DNA from: Trachythela sp. YZ-2020
Taxonomy: Eukaryota; Cnidaria; Anthozoa; Malacalcyonacea; Clavulariidae
DNA: 64,000 nt
NCBI GenBank assembly: GCA_016169945.1
Contig: JADLSH010000395.1
Location: 4,204,501-4,268,500, forward strand
Reading direction: 5' to 3'
Made by a program: the position numbers and the translations under genes. The notes below the pieces were generated by a model. That model was not told where the DNA came from, ran no database searches, and was given only the letters and a program-made list of their open reading frames with translations. Of this stretch, positions 23,570 to 36,958 are shown in pieces. Within the stretch, counting starts at the first letter, position 1, and each line of letters opens with the position of its first letter.

Positions 23570-24545
23570 GGTTTTTAGGGAATATAATGTGATACTAGAA
23601 TATGAATATTGAAATATGGAAAGATAAACTCTGCTCAAAGACATACAGTATATTTTGGTTTTGTTGCAGAATGTGCTCCCTATTTTGTTTGAGAACTGCA
23701 TGAGTTAATGAATACTACATTAATAGCTGTTAATACAAAACTATTTACAGTAATTAGGTCAATCCAGAAAATATCAACACTCCCCCCACAGAGGAAATTT
23801 GTGCTTGGAAGAGGGGTAGGTGCTGGAATGACCCAGTAAAATTTAGCATTTCTAATTATTTATTCATAACAATTTTCATTGGACTTACAATTTTAATAAT
23901 TGGAATAGGAAGTATTTGATAATGCATCTCACTGGCATAAAATTTACATTTTGTTATAAAGATTTAATCTGATAATGGAAATCACACATAGGCTGGAATT
24001 GATAACTGTAAAACAGGATTTGTCTTTTTGATGCCCCCCACTATTTTCCTTTCAGTCTTGGAAAGGTAGCTGATTAATATTTTTGCAAAGCCTCCATCAT
24101 GGTGTACTAAGATGATTCATCACGTTTTACCTAGCGATTGATACTGTGCTGTTTTTTCAAATAATAAAGAATCTTTCCCCCAAGATGCCCTGTCAGATAG
24201 CTGAACTAATTTCCATAGTAACCATATACATCTGTCTTATATTACTTTCAAAACAGGAAAAGCTACTATTTGCCAGTTTAAATTCAGATTGGTCAATCAT
24301 GTTTAAAATTTGCTGCAACAGATTTATAGAGGCCATTAGACACAAAACTAATGTTTGTAACAACATTAATACATCCTAACAGTTGCTTGTTATGCAACTC
24401 AATTACCTAAAAGCATGTATTTAATATTCAGTTGGAATTAACACATGAACAGTTGTATAATTAAAGCTTGAGGATTATCATATTTAAGAATTAAAGAAAA
24501 TCTCCTACCTTTTATAAATTATGTTGAAAAAATATCTTGCATATT
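23570..24545. other. Spacer without recognisable gene
   Basis: AT-rich sequence between the Gypsy LTR and the possible minus-strand exons at 24.5 kb. One 77-codon plus-strand ORF (24146-24379) shows no domain. I see no repeat structure. Confidence 0.4.
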
Positions 24546-24548
24546 ACA

Positions 24549-25429
24549 TGTCTCTTGCTATAAATATCCTGATGACTGCGGAGTAGCTTAATATAGGAAC
24601 ATTGCCTGATTGCAAAACCAAGACAATCTGTTGACGCAGGTGCTGTGGTGAGCTCTGCCTAGCTCCACCTTTAAAAATGTTCCCCCATGCTTTTATCATC
24701 GCCTGCACAAAAAAATAAACTCAATTTTAACCCTACAAAATGACACCTTCAAAACAACAAGATTTAACACAATTTGTACAAGATATCAAAAGCAAAATCC
24801 CCACGCGGAGAAATGTTTGACTTCATATATTATGCAAAGGAAAGTCGTAAGAAGATTTTTAATGATGCCAAATTGCAGCAAGTTCACAGTTGCTACATTC
24901 AAAAATACAGTACCTTGCCAGCTCACATTGCTTGGAAAATTTAATAATTGAGATATTATATAAATGGGAAAAGTATTATCGATAACGCGGGAACATTATA
25001 ATCTTGACGTCTAAAAAGAGCGATCACCCACGCCTTGAAACGATCCGCTATTTACATTCAGTGGGCAAACAATATTGTTAGCAGAATGCGTAGGACGGTG
25101 CTTGCGCTGTATATACGCTACAATTTTTCAAGAGCTACACACGCTATTTATATGAACACCTGACTGAGAACGCGAGCTTTCTAAATCAAATACTTCACCG
25201 GGGTTAACTTAACTTCAACAGTACCAACTTAACTTTATATAAACTTTATGTCTGAAGACTTTTAAAGCAAATCTGTCCTACATGAGTGCATTCGAACTAA
25301 ATTTCCAAACTATTATAAATCTTCAGCAAAGCACCTACCTTTCTGAACAATAATCGGCGTACTTATTTCCTACGCCATAATAATCCATCAAAGAGCAAAT
25401 GCAGCACAATAGTTCCAAGCAGCCGGCAT
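24549..25429 (-). CDS. Two possible exons of an unrecognised gene
   Basis: Minus strand 24702-24549 follows a good acceptor (TTTTTTGTGCAG), is more GC-rich than its surroundings and reads openly: AMIKAWGNIFKGGARQS, then IVLVLQSGNVPILSYSAV. A second stretch, 25429-25339, between CTAG and a GTAGGT donor, reads AGCLELLCCICSLMDYYG then VGNKYADYCSE. The two phases do not join directly (2 then 0), so another exon would have to lie between them, or one of them is non-coding. The arrangement would be head-to-head with eIF2D, about 760 bp apart. I do not recognise the protein. Confidence 0.3.
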
Positions 25430-25439
25430 CTAGGTAAAT

Positions 25440-26186
25440 TTAAATTCAAGACAAGCACAGACAAAATTATACAAGTTCTCAACACTCTTTCGGGTCGTTA
25501 CAGTCGATGATAAAAATGTTGGACGATAGATAACGTACACAGTGCCTCCTCACAATGTTTAGTGTGTAATTCGCTTATTCCAAGTGAATATTTTGCTTGA
25601 CATAGCCAAGCAGACCCACATGTTTTATGCCTGCTGTTTCATATGTCAAGAAAGACAGGAAGCTATTCCTATCATTGCCTAGTCGTCGCTCCAATGACAA
25701 CTGCCTGCACGCACTGAACACTGGGTAATTTGTCTCATGGCGGAAAATAATCGTTCTTTTCTAGTATTTTCGAGTTATTTCGAATCATAGAATTTCTCGC
25801 ATAAATTGAAACATATTATCAACTTTCTTGTTATAAACCCAATTAACACTTTGTAGAAACTTTGAAGAATTATTAAATAAAAGATACAAATTCAGGGACA
25901 GGGCATTTGGCTCTGGGCATTTGGAGAACTTCACTCACCAATTATATGTACGTCATGTTAGGTGCAATATATAATAACATATTGTAGAACAACACAAAGT
26001 GAAAATTAACACTAAAGGAAATTGGAAATTTCAATTATCTGTAAGTACTGTTTTAATATTGAATTATTTGAATACATTCAAACGTATGAGCATGAATTAT
26101 TTTTATTGAATAATCAATCATTTTCCAATAATCAATCATTTTAATACAATATTTTATAGTGTAAAAGTTCCAAAAAGGTTGAAAAT
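25440..26186. other. Upstream region of eIF2D
   Basis: Contains the presumed eIF2D promoter and 5' UTR, possibly shared with a divergent minus-strand gene. No TATA box or initiator can be defended. A short plus-strand reading frame starting ATGGCGGAAAATAATCG (about 25738) ends after 18 codons, so it is only a possible upstream ORF. Confidence 0.35.
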
Positions 26187-29100
26187 ATGTTTCTAAAGAA
26201 CTTTCGTGTTAAGTCCAACACTGCCATTCGAGGATCTGATAGGTTTGCTACATTCTATATATTGTAAAATTCTTACAGTAAATTTGACCATTTCAAAAGA
26301 ACTAGGTGATCAACAGGGACCGTGGAGCATTTTTTGGATTGGGAATGGCTAAAGATCACAGAAGGCCGGAAGGCGCAGTGGCACAAGATTCTGTTTCAAA
26401 TCACAATATGTATGACAAATTATTGGGGGGGCCAAAGCCCCCCTGCTCCACGGTCCCTGATCAAGCAGCAACTCTGAGTTACTCAGTAATATGTTACTGG
26501 AGTAATATTCTAGTAGAAATAGACAAGGGGGGGGGAGGCCCACAAGAAATTTTAATCTTAATTTCTGTCATCCAGAAGATGATAAAAATCCACATATTTA
26601 TGCAGCCATTCTCAAATGTTTTGACTTCATGCACCACTGAACATTTCCCACACAAAAATGTTACTTTATATTCTGGGTAGCCATGCAGACTGATGCAATG
26701 ATGCAGGCCCTCCAATGGAGCAGTTAAATAATGGACAATATATTGTCTCACTCCAGTTGTGTACACACAGGCAGACACATACTCCCAGGAGCAAGACCTT
26801 TGGTGCAAGATAAATATTTGATAACTGGCTAGGAAACATAATAATCTTTAAATATTATTTTTTAACACAATGTTTTTGTGGTATCCGATTTGGATTTAAC
26901 CAGAGCCCCTTGTCGTGCTCTGTTGACCGCACGTAAGACGGGCTCTGGCTGGGGGGACTAAATACCCCCTTCGATCTCCCACAGTTTGTAACAAAATTTT
27001 AGAAACCTAGCATCTGTCCAGTAAATGTCTATGTTTTGGGAATCTGATAGAATATTTTATCATGTGCAGTAATTCTCTTTGCCCCCACAACATCTGGGTA
27101 GCCCTCCAACATACTGTACTTGTTTCCTGTTTATGTCTTATTATTAAAGGCGAAAATTGAGAAGTGATATTTTGAGAGAATTCCCCTATATCACACAAGA
27201 GATTGCCTCCGAAATTATCCCAAACAAAGATGATATGTCTGTCATGAAAATTATGACACATTCTGGTCAAAATGTCACAGCTTTCACTGTGAATGGATCG
27301 CCAATACTCTTCCAAGTGGAAACAAGATTATATCCTACAGGTTGGTTTTGTCAGTGTCAATTTGCATGTATACAAACATTTTGCTCAGTGCTATAATTGG
27401 TCTGAAAGTAAAAAAATATTTGCCATAAATTTTAAACAAGTTTTCAAGATACATTTAGGTGAATATTTAGTATGCTGTTTAAATAATTCAGAGTTCCTTC
27501 TAAAATTTTCCATTAACTGCAAGTCAAATTGTTTGTACCTGGAGTTAGAGAGAGAACAAAGTTTGTGGGATTTAAAGATGTGGTACAGTCCGTTTTGCGC
27601 ATACGTACATTGAAGTCTTAGCCTGCATTGCAGACGTTCTATGTTTGTGGGGGAGCGAGTTTTGTTTAGAACACACGTGAGACGAGCAAAATTAGCCCCT
27701 ATTTTCTTCCTACCTCGCTTAATTTTTCTCGTCTCGCCTCAACACCTTAAACAAAACCTTAAACAAAACTCGCTACCACACAATAGAACCGCTCCCACAC
27801 AATAGAACCGCTCCCACACAATAGAACGCCTACCACACAGGCTACTAAATTCTATGCTCGTGCAAAGCCTGATCGTGCTGTCTTTACAATTTATTTTACT
27901 CTAGAAGCATGAATATATATATAGTTGTCAAACAAAGTCGACACGTGGAAACAGACTGTACCGTGTGCCGTCTTGAATTGATTAAAAATGGCGCATTGCC
28001 CATCGAAATGTCTGTGCTTTTATATAATCTTTTTCAGTCCAAAAATCGTCCCACTGATCCTGAGAAATCAAGTTCAGTAAACTTGCTGCAAGTCTCTCTT
28101 TCTTTGAATTCTGTACAGAGAAGGAGAGATTTGCAGCAAGTCTGCTCGTGCAGTTAGAGTATCTCAGGCGTTAAACAGAGTAAGATTCTAAACAGTCTTT
28201 TAAGGTACAAAAGGCGTTCGAAAAAGCTTGAATTTAGGAATGCCTTGTTAGCGTCATTGACCTCGATTGACCTTGCTGTTGAACTGCGGAGTGCAGCGTT
28301 GTGGAGCTAGTTCTGGTAAAACTGTTAATAACTATTTATTAAATCCTTTCAGTTTATATATTATGGAAATATCCTGATATAATACCAGTGTTCACAACGT
28401 GGCCGAATGTTTTCGAGAAATTACGTGGAGGTGCAGGTAATAAACGTTCCAGTGATTGTACGCTCAGTAAGAATATTTTGCAGTCACTGGAGTACAGTAA
28501 AAGGCACTAACGACTGTGCTACCAACACCTTGTCATTTCCAGGACGTCATACAAAGTATTTTCTTGTTCATGAGAATTTTGCTCGTTCTTTGTCTCTTGC
28601 TCGTTGCATCCAGGGTGGGGTGGGGCGGTGCCTGGCTCTTTGCATTAATTATTATATACTCATGTTTGCGCATACTCATGTTTGTCCATTGGAATGCTCA
28701 AGGCGTACTTTCCGACGTATTTTTCGACGTACATTTCAAAGGGGTGCATTATTTCATTTCCGTATAATTTTAAGAACGTAAAAATCAGATTGATTGTTAG
28801 ACGTAATCCCACGTATGATATAATCTGCCGCAAGCGATAATCTGCCGCAAGCGTCCATTGTTAAATATTCAACAAATTCAACATCACAACTTCTTTCCAT
28901 TTACCACAACTCTCATAAACTCGTATTATAAAGTTCAAGCAGGTTCAAATTTTGATGCGAGTTATGATTTTTTCAATTAGCCTATTTGACCGGTTGCGAG
29001 AGTTATAAGAGAGTTTTGATAATTTTTACTGCTGCAGGTGGCACATTGGCCAGAAGCCCAGAATGATCACTTCAGAACTGGTGTATAATCGTAATTTAAT

Positions 29101-32100
29101 CGTTAACTACAAGAACCAAGTTGGCGGAAATCCATTTGCAACTTTTAGTGTTCTCGTTTGATAGAGTAATGAAATGAGGAAACTCTTATTTTGACACTCA
29201 AGTTTGTTTGATCTAGTATTCTCGATTTGATAAAAAATGATGAGAGTAATGGTGGGTGTTGAGATGATAAACGATAGTTATTGCAGGACAGAATTTACTA
29301 AGTTTCCCTATTTCTAGACCTGATGCTGCCAGGTATAATACAAGCAGATAAACACCTCGATAAAGAACAAGAGTTTCAGAAAGAACAAGTGTGTTCAGTT
29401 GTCTTGCTTGGGAACAGGTATAGGAGACTTAATTTTAGTTGAGTTGTTTTTGAGTTAGCACAAGAAGCAGCATAACAATAATGCACTCAGGCCAGTACTC
29501 AGTAGTATAAATAACTATACTACAGTAAGTTGAACCTCTATTTAACGGATACTAAAGCGAAAGCGGAAACCTCCAATTATCAGATTCTTAATGCAGTTGG
29601 CAAACGACACGCCATTATGCCAAACCTCTATCCATCGAACACCTATAATTATCCGTTAATTTGAGGATTGAGTGTAGTAAATATCTTGTGTAGTAATAAT
29701 ATATCGTGTAACTTTCATCAAACAGAGCACCAGTAGCTGTTGGTTATACAGCAGTATCGTCTAGTGAGGCGAGAGAACAAGGTATGCGAGGGAAAGGAGT
29801 GATTATTCTTCATTCATATCTTGATCAATTATGGTAAGTTTATCATTTGACAAAGTAAAACCAGATATAACGTCTTGCACGACTCCAGCTTTCTAATACT
29901 TTGGTCGTATGCCATGACCATGTTCCGCTGTAATACCACTCGACTTCTTATTCAACAACCACAAGTCATAACTTGTTGCTTGCTCATGGTAACTGGAATT
30001 TTATTTCAGTGGGTAGAACAATGCACCTGCATTTTACGGAACTGCTCCCTGTTAGGTCGTAAATAAGTATATATAGTTTTCCGCTTGAAATTTCCATGTT
30101 GGAAAGGTATGTTGATACATTTCAGGTCCCGAGGGTCCAAATGTGATATTCCAGTGATTGCTCCAAACTCAGTTACAAATCATGCACAATTACAAGAGAA
30201 TATAGACACAACTACAGAAGATTGTGGAACAAATGAAGACTCCACTTTAGCTGCTGACTCAAGTAAAAATGATATAGCAGAAGCCACCGTTGCAGTAACT
30301 AAACCTGATGATGAGGGTACTGAAACTCTAAGTAAAAACGTGAAGAGTATAGACTTAACAGAGCGGGTCGCAACGGAATTATCGTCATTGAATAGTAATG
30401 AAACAATGTCGACAGACATTCAAGATGTTTTAAGTTCCAATAGAGAAATAACGGAGAATGCTTGTTCCGAAGACACAGATTCGACATTAGAGGGTGATGT
30501 TACAGAAAGCTGTCCTATCGGTAAGTTGGAAAGTCGATAACGGAATGTGATAAGCATGGAATTTTCTAACATCGGTCATGGGGATAGCTTTGTAATATTC
30601 AAGTTTTAAGTGTTATAAAACTGTGACAAAATATTACGTATCTGACAGCTTGAAAGCATGTGAAACCGTTTAAACGGATCGACGTTTAACATACTTGCCG
30701 GATTACTGAGTTGTAACGAAATATAATGCTATAGTTGAATGAGAAAGAACTTAATTATATCGAAGGGTCTCGTTTGTTGCATGCAGTTCAGATCTGAACC
30801 GAGATCTGCAGGGTTCAACGTGGTCTTGATCATACAAGTCGAATGCAATTTGGGAATAAATGCACTGCTACTGAGCGAGTGTTACAGAGACTTTGTTTAG
30901 TGTTTAAAAATAGTTTTAAGGCCGCTGTTTTAAGGTGCAATTTTCCATGATCTCAAACAGGGTAATCTTATGACCTGTTATTTTTAAATGTTAGAACACA
31001 AACATGGTCCACATCAAGTGTCTGTAGAATCTCACCAACTTAACTTTCGAGTTTCGTTCAGATCTGTCATAATATGTTATAATAATTGTCAGCATCTGGA
31101 GACAAATTATAGAATATAATTGAAAAAATAAGTCATTATTTCTATTTGATGACAATGAATGCTTTCTATTTTTTGTTGAATTTGAAAACTTTCTATTTAA
31201 ATTTTAGATGTCATGGACAAACTGTTGGAAAAAAGTTTTGTGCATGCTTTATTCTGTATCAAGATGAACGATTTGCCAATATTGACTAGCACATTTTATA
31301 AAAATCATTTACTTCAATGCTGGTAAGAAATTTTATCTTTACCTAACTAACAAAAGATGTCTATGTTTATTTTAACTTGAAAGACGAATTAAAGGGTTTG
31401 TAACTTCAGTACATGACTAATGAGATGACGTAGCAATTTCAATGCGCTTGTTGTAGTTGTAAAACACTGAACCAACTACTCTCCGCCACTGGAAAGCAAA
31501 TTTAGACCCAACCTATACGTAGGGGTTTACTCAGCAGGATTTTAGATATAGGATCGTGCACTACATGTCATTCGCATTGTAGTGGATCGATAGCCGACTA
31601 TTTCTTGCTTTCGGCCTTCCTGCCCCCCCCCTCCAATCTCCTTGGCCCCAAAAGAAAGCGCTCAAAACGCTGATATAAAAATAGAAGGCCTATGTCTAGG
31701 GTGGCACAGACTATATAATTACGACATGAGTTGTCGAATAATGTTGTGCGCATGTTTTGTATATTAAGTGATGCTTCTTAAGCGTCATACATTGACATAA
31801 TGCAGTATAACTTTACAAGAAATCGCGTGCTTTAAAGTTGTCTCGTGTGCAAAGGTCTTACCCTATGGCCGTAATATATATAATTTCCTTTCAGCCCACA
31901 AGGTCAAACATTGGATATTAAAAAGTCCAGTTACAAAAAGGTATTGTAACTAAAAATGAACTAAGAGTGAGTAACATATTGAAAATATGTATATTGGAAT
32001 TTATCGTGTATATTCGTATTTTTCTTTATTGAATATTGGGTCACTCATACATATAAGTAAAGAAAGTGTGGAATAAGCGTTATGATGCAGCACAACGGTT

Positions 32101-35100
32101 GTCAACTTCAGAAGGCCGACAGTTATTGGAGTGGGTAAATGATGATATTTATTTTCACAATATGTATATTTGACCGCGTGATGTGACTGCACCATAGCGC
32201 TTTCGAAAACCCACCTATAAAAAGTTCTGATACAATAAACATCCTAGCCTCCTCCGCCGGCATCGCCTTAAAATTGGCGGGCAGAAATTATTTGCTGGAA
32301 AAAAATTTTAGTGGCTATAAACATCCCAGTGTTACATCTCACCTATTCCAAATAAAATTGTTAATGATAATTTATTTTATAGCTGACAAAATTCCTTCAA
32401 GTGATGGAAAACAGAAGGTTTATTGCAGTAAAAGAACAGTCCAAGGGCGTACATTGCATCGACAGTGTTAACTGGGCACATGAAGAGTAAGAATCTCATG
32501 CAGTACATGTGTTAATACTATTTATTCATGAGATAGAAAACTAACTATTAACTTGAGAGTCCACTGCATGGTAAGGGGATTTAACAGATTTTTCAAGCGT
32601 AGGTCCTTCGTCAGAAATTTAGTGATGGCAACATGGGGTCAATACGTCTTATTTCCTGACAAACGTCCTGATTAACTTCCTGACGAAGGTAAGGGCCTTT
32701 GCTCGAATATCGAAGTTTGTTATATCTTTGACAGTTAGTTTTGAACCTAAATGTAAGTATGGGAAAATGAAAGGAAAATAGAAATAGAAGAACCAAAAAA
32801 ACATGCAGAAAAAAATATGAACGATAACTGAATAAATAAAACGGTGACATATTTGTAAATTGTCGTGTCTGAATTACCTGAATAAGTTTAGAAATACTTC
32901 GACGTCTCGAGCGAACGCTCTTTGTCAGGTTGGAATTTTACAATAGCACCAACGCTGGACGGGATATATATTTGTGAGCAATGCTATCAATGTTATTTTT
33001 TAGTTTAAAAACCTTCAAGAAAGAAAATTCAGACATAATTAGCGAGAAACGTCAGAACGATATAAGCGAATCAACCACAAACAGTAAATATCAGGTAAAT
33101 AATGGTTGCATAACTTTAAATATTAATATTATAAGGCTCTTTAGGGACGGACCATTAGAAAAGTGATGGAGGGGGGGGGGGGGCAAAAGCAAAAATCTGC
33201 CCAGGTATTAGTACAAAAAAAACTGCCCAAGGAAGATGGGTGCAGGTAAAAATAGATTTCACTTAAAAAATATATATTTCCAGCCATTTTTACTTTTATA
33301 GGTGTACAAAAAAATCACTGCGTCTCCGAAAATCCCCTCCCTTCCCCATCACTTTTCTAATGGTCCGTCCCTTACAGATTGTTCATATCTTAGTAAATTT
33401 CAACTGAAAACAATGATCATTTTTAATTAACTTTTGTTCTGGTGACATCGAATAACAATGAAAAATTGTCAGCCATTTAGCTACCAAAGCCAACATGCAG
33501 TGACTTTCAACATATAGAAATTTACTACCTAATTTAATTCCTAATTTGAATATGAGTAATATAGTTAAAGTAATAAATCACCAGTACACTTCATTCAAGA
33601 TATTTACGACTTAAGCCCGTTTCCTCTTGGCGAATTTGTTCGCGCCAAGTGAAACGAAAAACTATATTCGGCAACGTGATTGCATGGTTAGCGAATTAAA
33701 AGTCGGATCGGTTGTTACTTTTTCGCGGCGAAGTCTGTCGCTAACCAATGACGTTGCCGAATCCATTTTTTTGCTTTGCTTCGCGCGAACAAATTCGCCT
33801 AGTGGAAAACGGGCTTTACAAGTAATAATTCCTGCATGTCATTAATTAGCCACCAGAAATTGAAGATGTTTTCGCGGTATCAGGATCTACACGCACTCTT
33901 TTTCAAAGCCTTGGTTACAGGTATGTCTATTTAGCGAAATCCAGTCCGGGCAAGCAGATGGCTAGTTTATCGTAACCTGTGATTCAGGTGATAGGTGAAT
34001 CTATAGCAGGGCCTTTTTTAACTAATGTACTGGAGGGGCAAAAGCCCCCCCAGCCCCCATGTTTGGCCCCCAGTAGTTGCCATTTTGCCCCCCCCAGGAG
34101 TCCTTTGTCCAAGCAAAGGCAAAAAAGGGGACATTTATGGTGAAACTCACAACAAACTGACTCCTCTTAGATGGGATATATCAAAAAAATGCTTGAAAAA
34201 AAAGGGAAATGACTCAACACAGAGAGAAAGAATATAAAAATTTCTGGGGAGTACCCCCACCCCCCCTTCACCACACACCTGTAATAATACACCACCCTTA
34301 TGTTGTTACGTTTCCTTCGATGATGCTCCCCCTTAAAAAATTTCTGATCTATAGATATTTTTGTGCATGCCGTGATGCTGATATAGCTTACACAGTAAAG
34401 TATTAGATTTCTTTTTAGTTAAAAATACTTAGCCTACACTACGTTTTTGTTTTTGTCTATAGAACTTTGCCATTCTTGTTCCCGCTAGAATAGATAAAAT
34501 TAGCATAGAAAATAATAGAAGAGAATGGAATGGAATGCGATAGAATGGAATAGAGGAGAGTGACCAAATTCAAGTGACCAGAAACATATGCCAATATCTC
34601 CAACTGAGTTTAATATGATTATGTCTAACTATCCAAAAATAACTTAACATTATCTATAATTTTCCTTTATTCAGCAAAGGTGCAATATTAACAGTAAAAG
34701 AAGTTCGACAAGTGGTCACAGACTATATCAAATCTCAAGAACTTGTTTCTTCGCAAAACAAAAGGTATAAAAGAGAACACATTTGAAACGAGTACAAAGT
34801 TCAAATCGAATTTTTGACAATTTCTCTGACGGAACAGATTATTTTGTCATTACCTGCTTAGATTAGCTATATGTTGGTCTAAATTTGACAATAAAATAAT
34901 GTTATTTCTTTGGGTGCAAGCTTTCCATAAAATAAATGATATCACAAGGATTATAGCCTATATATAGGGTTAGGTTAAGGATTGCGAGGATTGAGAGAAG
35001 TTTAAAGGTAGAAACCATTGCATGAATGTAAAATTGAGGATGCTAATATGAAGATTGACCCAATACTTTTATCCATAAAGAAGTAGTATTTTTCAATTGA

Positions 35101-36924
35101 AACCTTTCTTTTTTCAGAATGGTGAAACTTGATCCGGTATTGTTTTCTGTAGTTCATAAAAAAGGAGAAGATAATTATGATTCCCTTTCATGGGACGAAG
35201 TTTTTAAAAGGTTTGTCAAACTAACTAAAATTGTATTTCGAACTGGACCTTATATATCTCGGAAATTCTTGCATTGAGAAAATCAAATCTATCTGGCGGC
35301 GTTCACAATCGATTATGAATCGATACCCATTTTGCTAATGCAATGATTTCACATGTGAAACTGTTTTTTCACGTGTGAACTGTTCCAATTCCATATATGA
35401 AATAATAATTTCAACTTTATGAAGTTCAACCTTTTCTTTCATATGTGAAAATATATGAGAAACTCAAATTTCCTACGTGAAAACTCCGAGTTTCACATGT
35501 GAAATTTTCATAAGGGAAAATTTTCATAGTTGCAGTCTTCCCTGGGGGCAAACAAACATTTGTCTAGAAAGATCGTTTTTGTAAAGTACTCGAAGCGAGA
35601 AAATAGAAAACAATTATCTATAAATTTCAGGTTATTACTTTTATCATTAGGACAATTGATCGCATGAATCCTTGTCATATTGTGACATTTAACGGACAAA
35701 CACCATTTACCAGGTGAGAGAAATTCATGTTCACTTAAATCATTGTTATAAGCATTCTAATAACCTTTCTCACACTTTTGAGCGAATTTATAACTACTTA
35801 TTAACCTCAAACGTTCGGTCTTTAGGTAAAATATTTTACCGTAGGTTAATAAGTAGTTTATTATATGGCACAACTATAAGTAGTAAAATAAGTAGTTTAT
35901 TATATGGTTTGTTTTTGTTGTAGGGCATTAAAAATTTCGTAATGCCCCGTAATGATTTTCCGGGGCGGCATGGGAACGCGATTTTCCGGACCGCTGATTA
36001 GCCAATCATATCGCGTAAACTACAGGAACTATCGCTTGCCATATAATAAAAGTTGATAATTACTGAAATATTATATCACTATTTCTTTCCATCCCTGACT
36101 AATATACGTGAAAAAGCTGTTTTCTTAAAGAGATTATTGACAACAACTATTATAATTTCATTCTTATCCACAATTGTCCATGTTTTAGGAAAGGCAAACT
36201 TGAACTTATTGAAGTCAAAGTGGAACAACGTATGGGCAATAAAAAGGTGGGATTAGTAGATTACACATTGCCTTGTCTTATAGGGTACACCACCTGTAAA
36301 AATCTGAGCCTGGATAAATCAACTTAGAGAAAGCACAGGGGTTGCATTAACTCTACATACAGTTTTAAGTATCGTAGGACACCCTAATCTATAGTGACCA
36401 GTCTTATCCTAACGAATCGCCAGTTATCATGCTCCACTCAGTGACTCAGACGGTTCACCAATTAGGAATGAAAGCACGAAGAAATATGTTTGAAAACATC
36501 GAATTTGTAAAGTATTTCAATATTTTAGGTAACTCTCGTACATAATCTGGAATATTACGGTATTGATCCAGGAGAATTTTCTCATAAACTGCAACTCAAA
36601 GCTGCCTCAAGCACTTCAGGTACTAGCTTAATGCATTTTGTACACATTTTGTAAGACTGATTTCAATTTTCAGTGTCTCTTTCCTCCGTGTGCAGAGGCT
36701 TTGACCGCTGACCGAGAGGAATTAACACAGGTTGCAGGGGATCTCTGCGAAGAAGAGAGATTAACCTATTAACTGGAAGTACCCTACCACTGACGAGTAA
36801 TATCGCCTGGCGTTAGACAGAGCAAAATACTAAAGTAGGGCGCATCTTGGCGCATTGCCAGCTAATGGGTTAACAAGAGACACTGGTAGATAGTTTTGTT
36901 AAGCCATTAACTGGCAGTTAGACA

Positions 36925-36958
<34 letters not shown>

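Noticed and set aside
28407..28781. 124-codon plus-strand ORF in eIF2D intron 3
   Set aside because: It starts inside exon 3 in a different frame and runs into repetitive intron DNA; no homology pattern.
33171..33185. G-run as a possible G-quadruplex regulatory element
   Set aside because: It is a homopolymer inside a MITE arm, so element structure explains it better.
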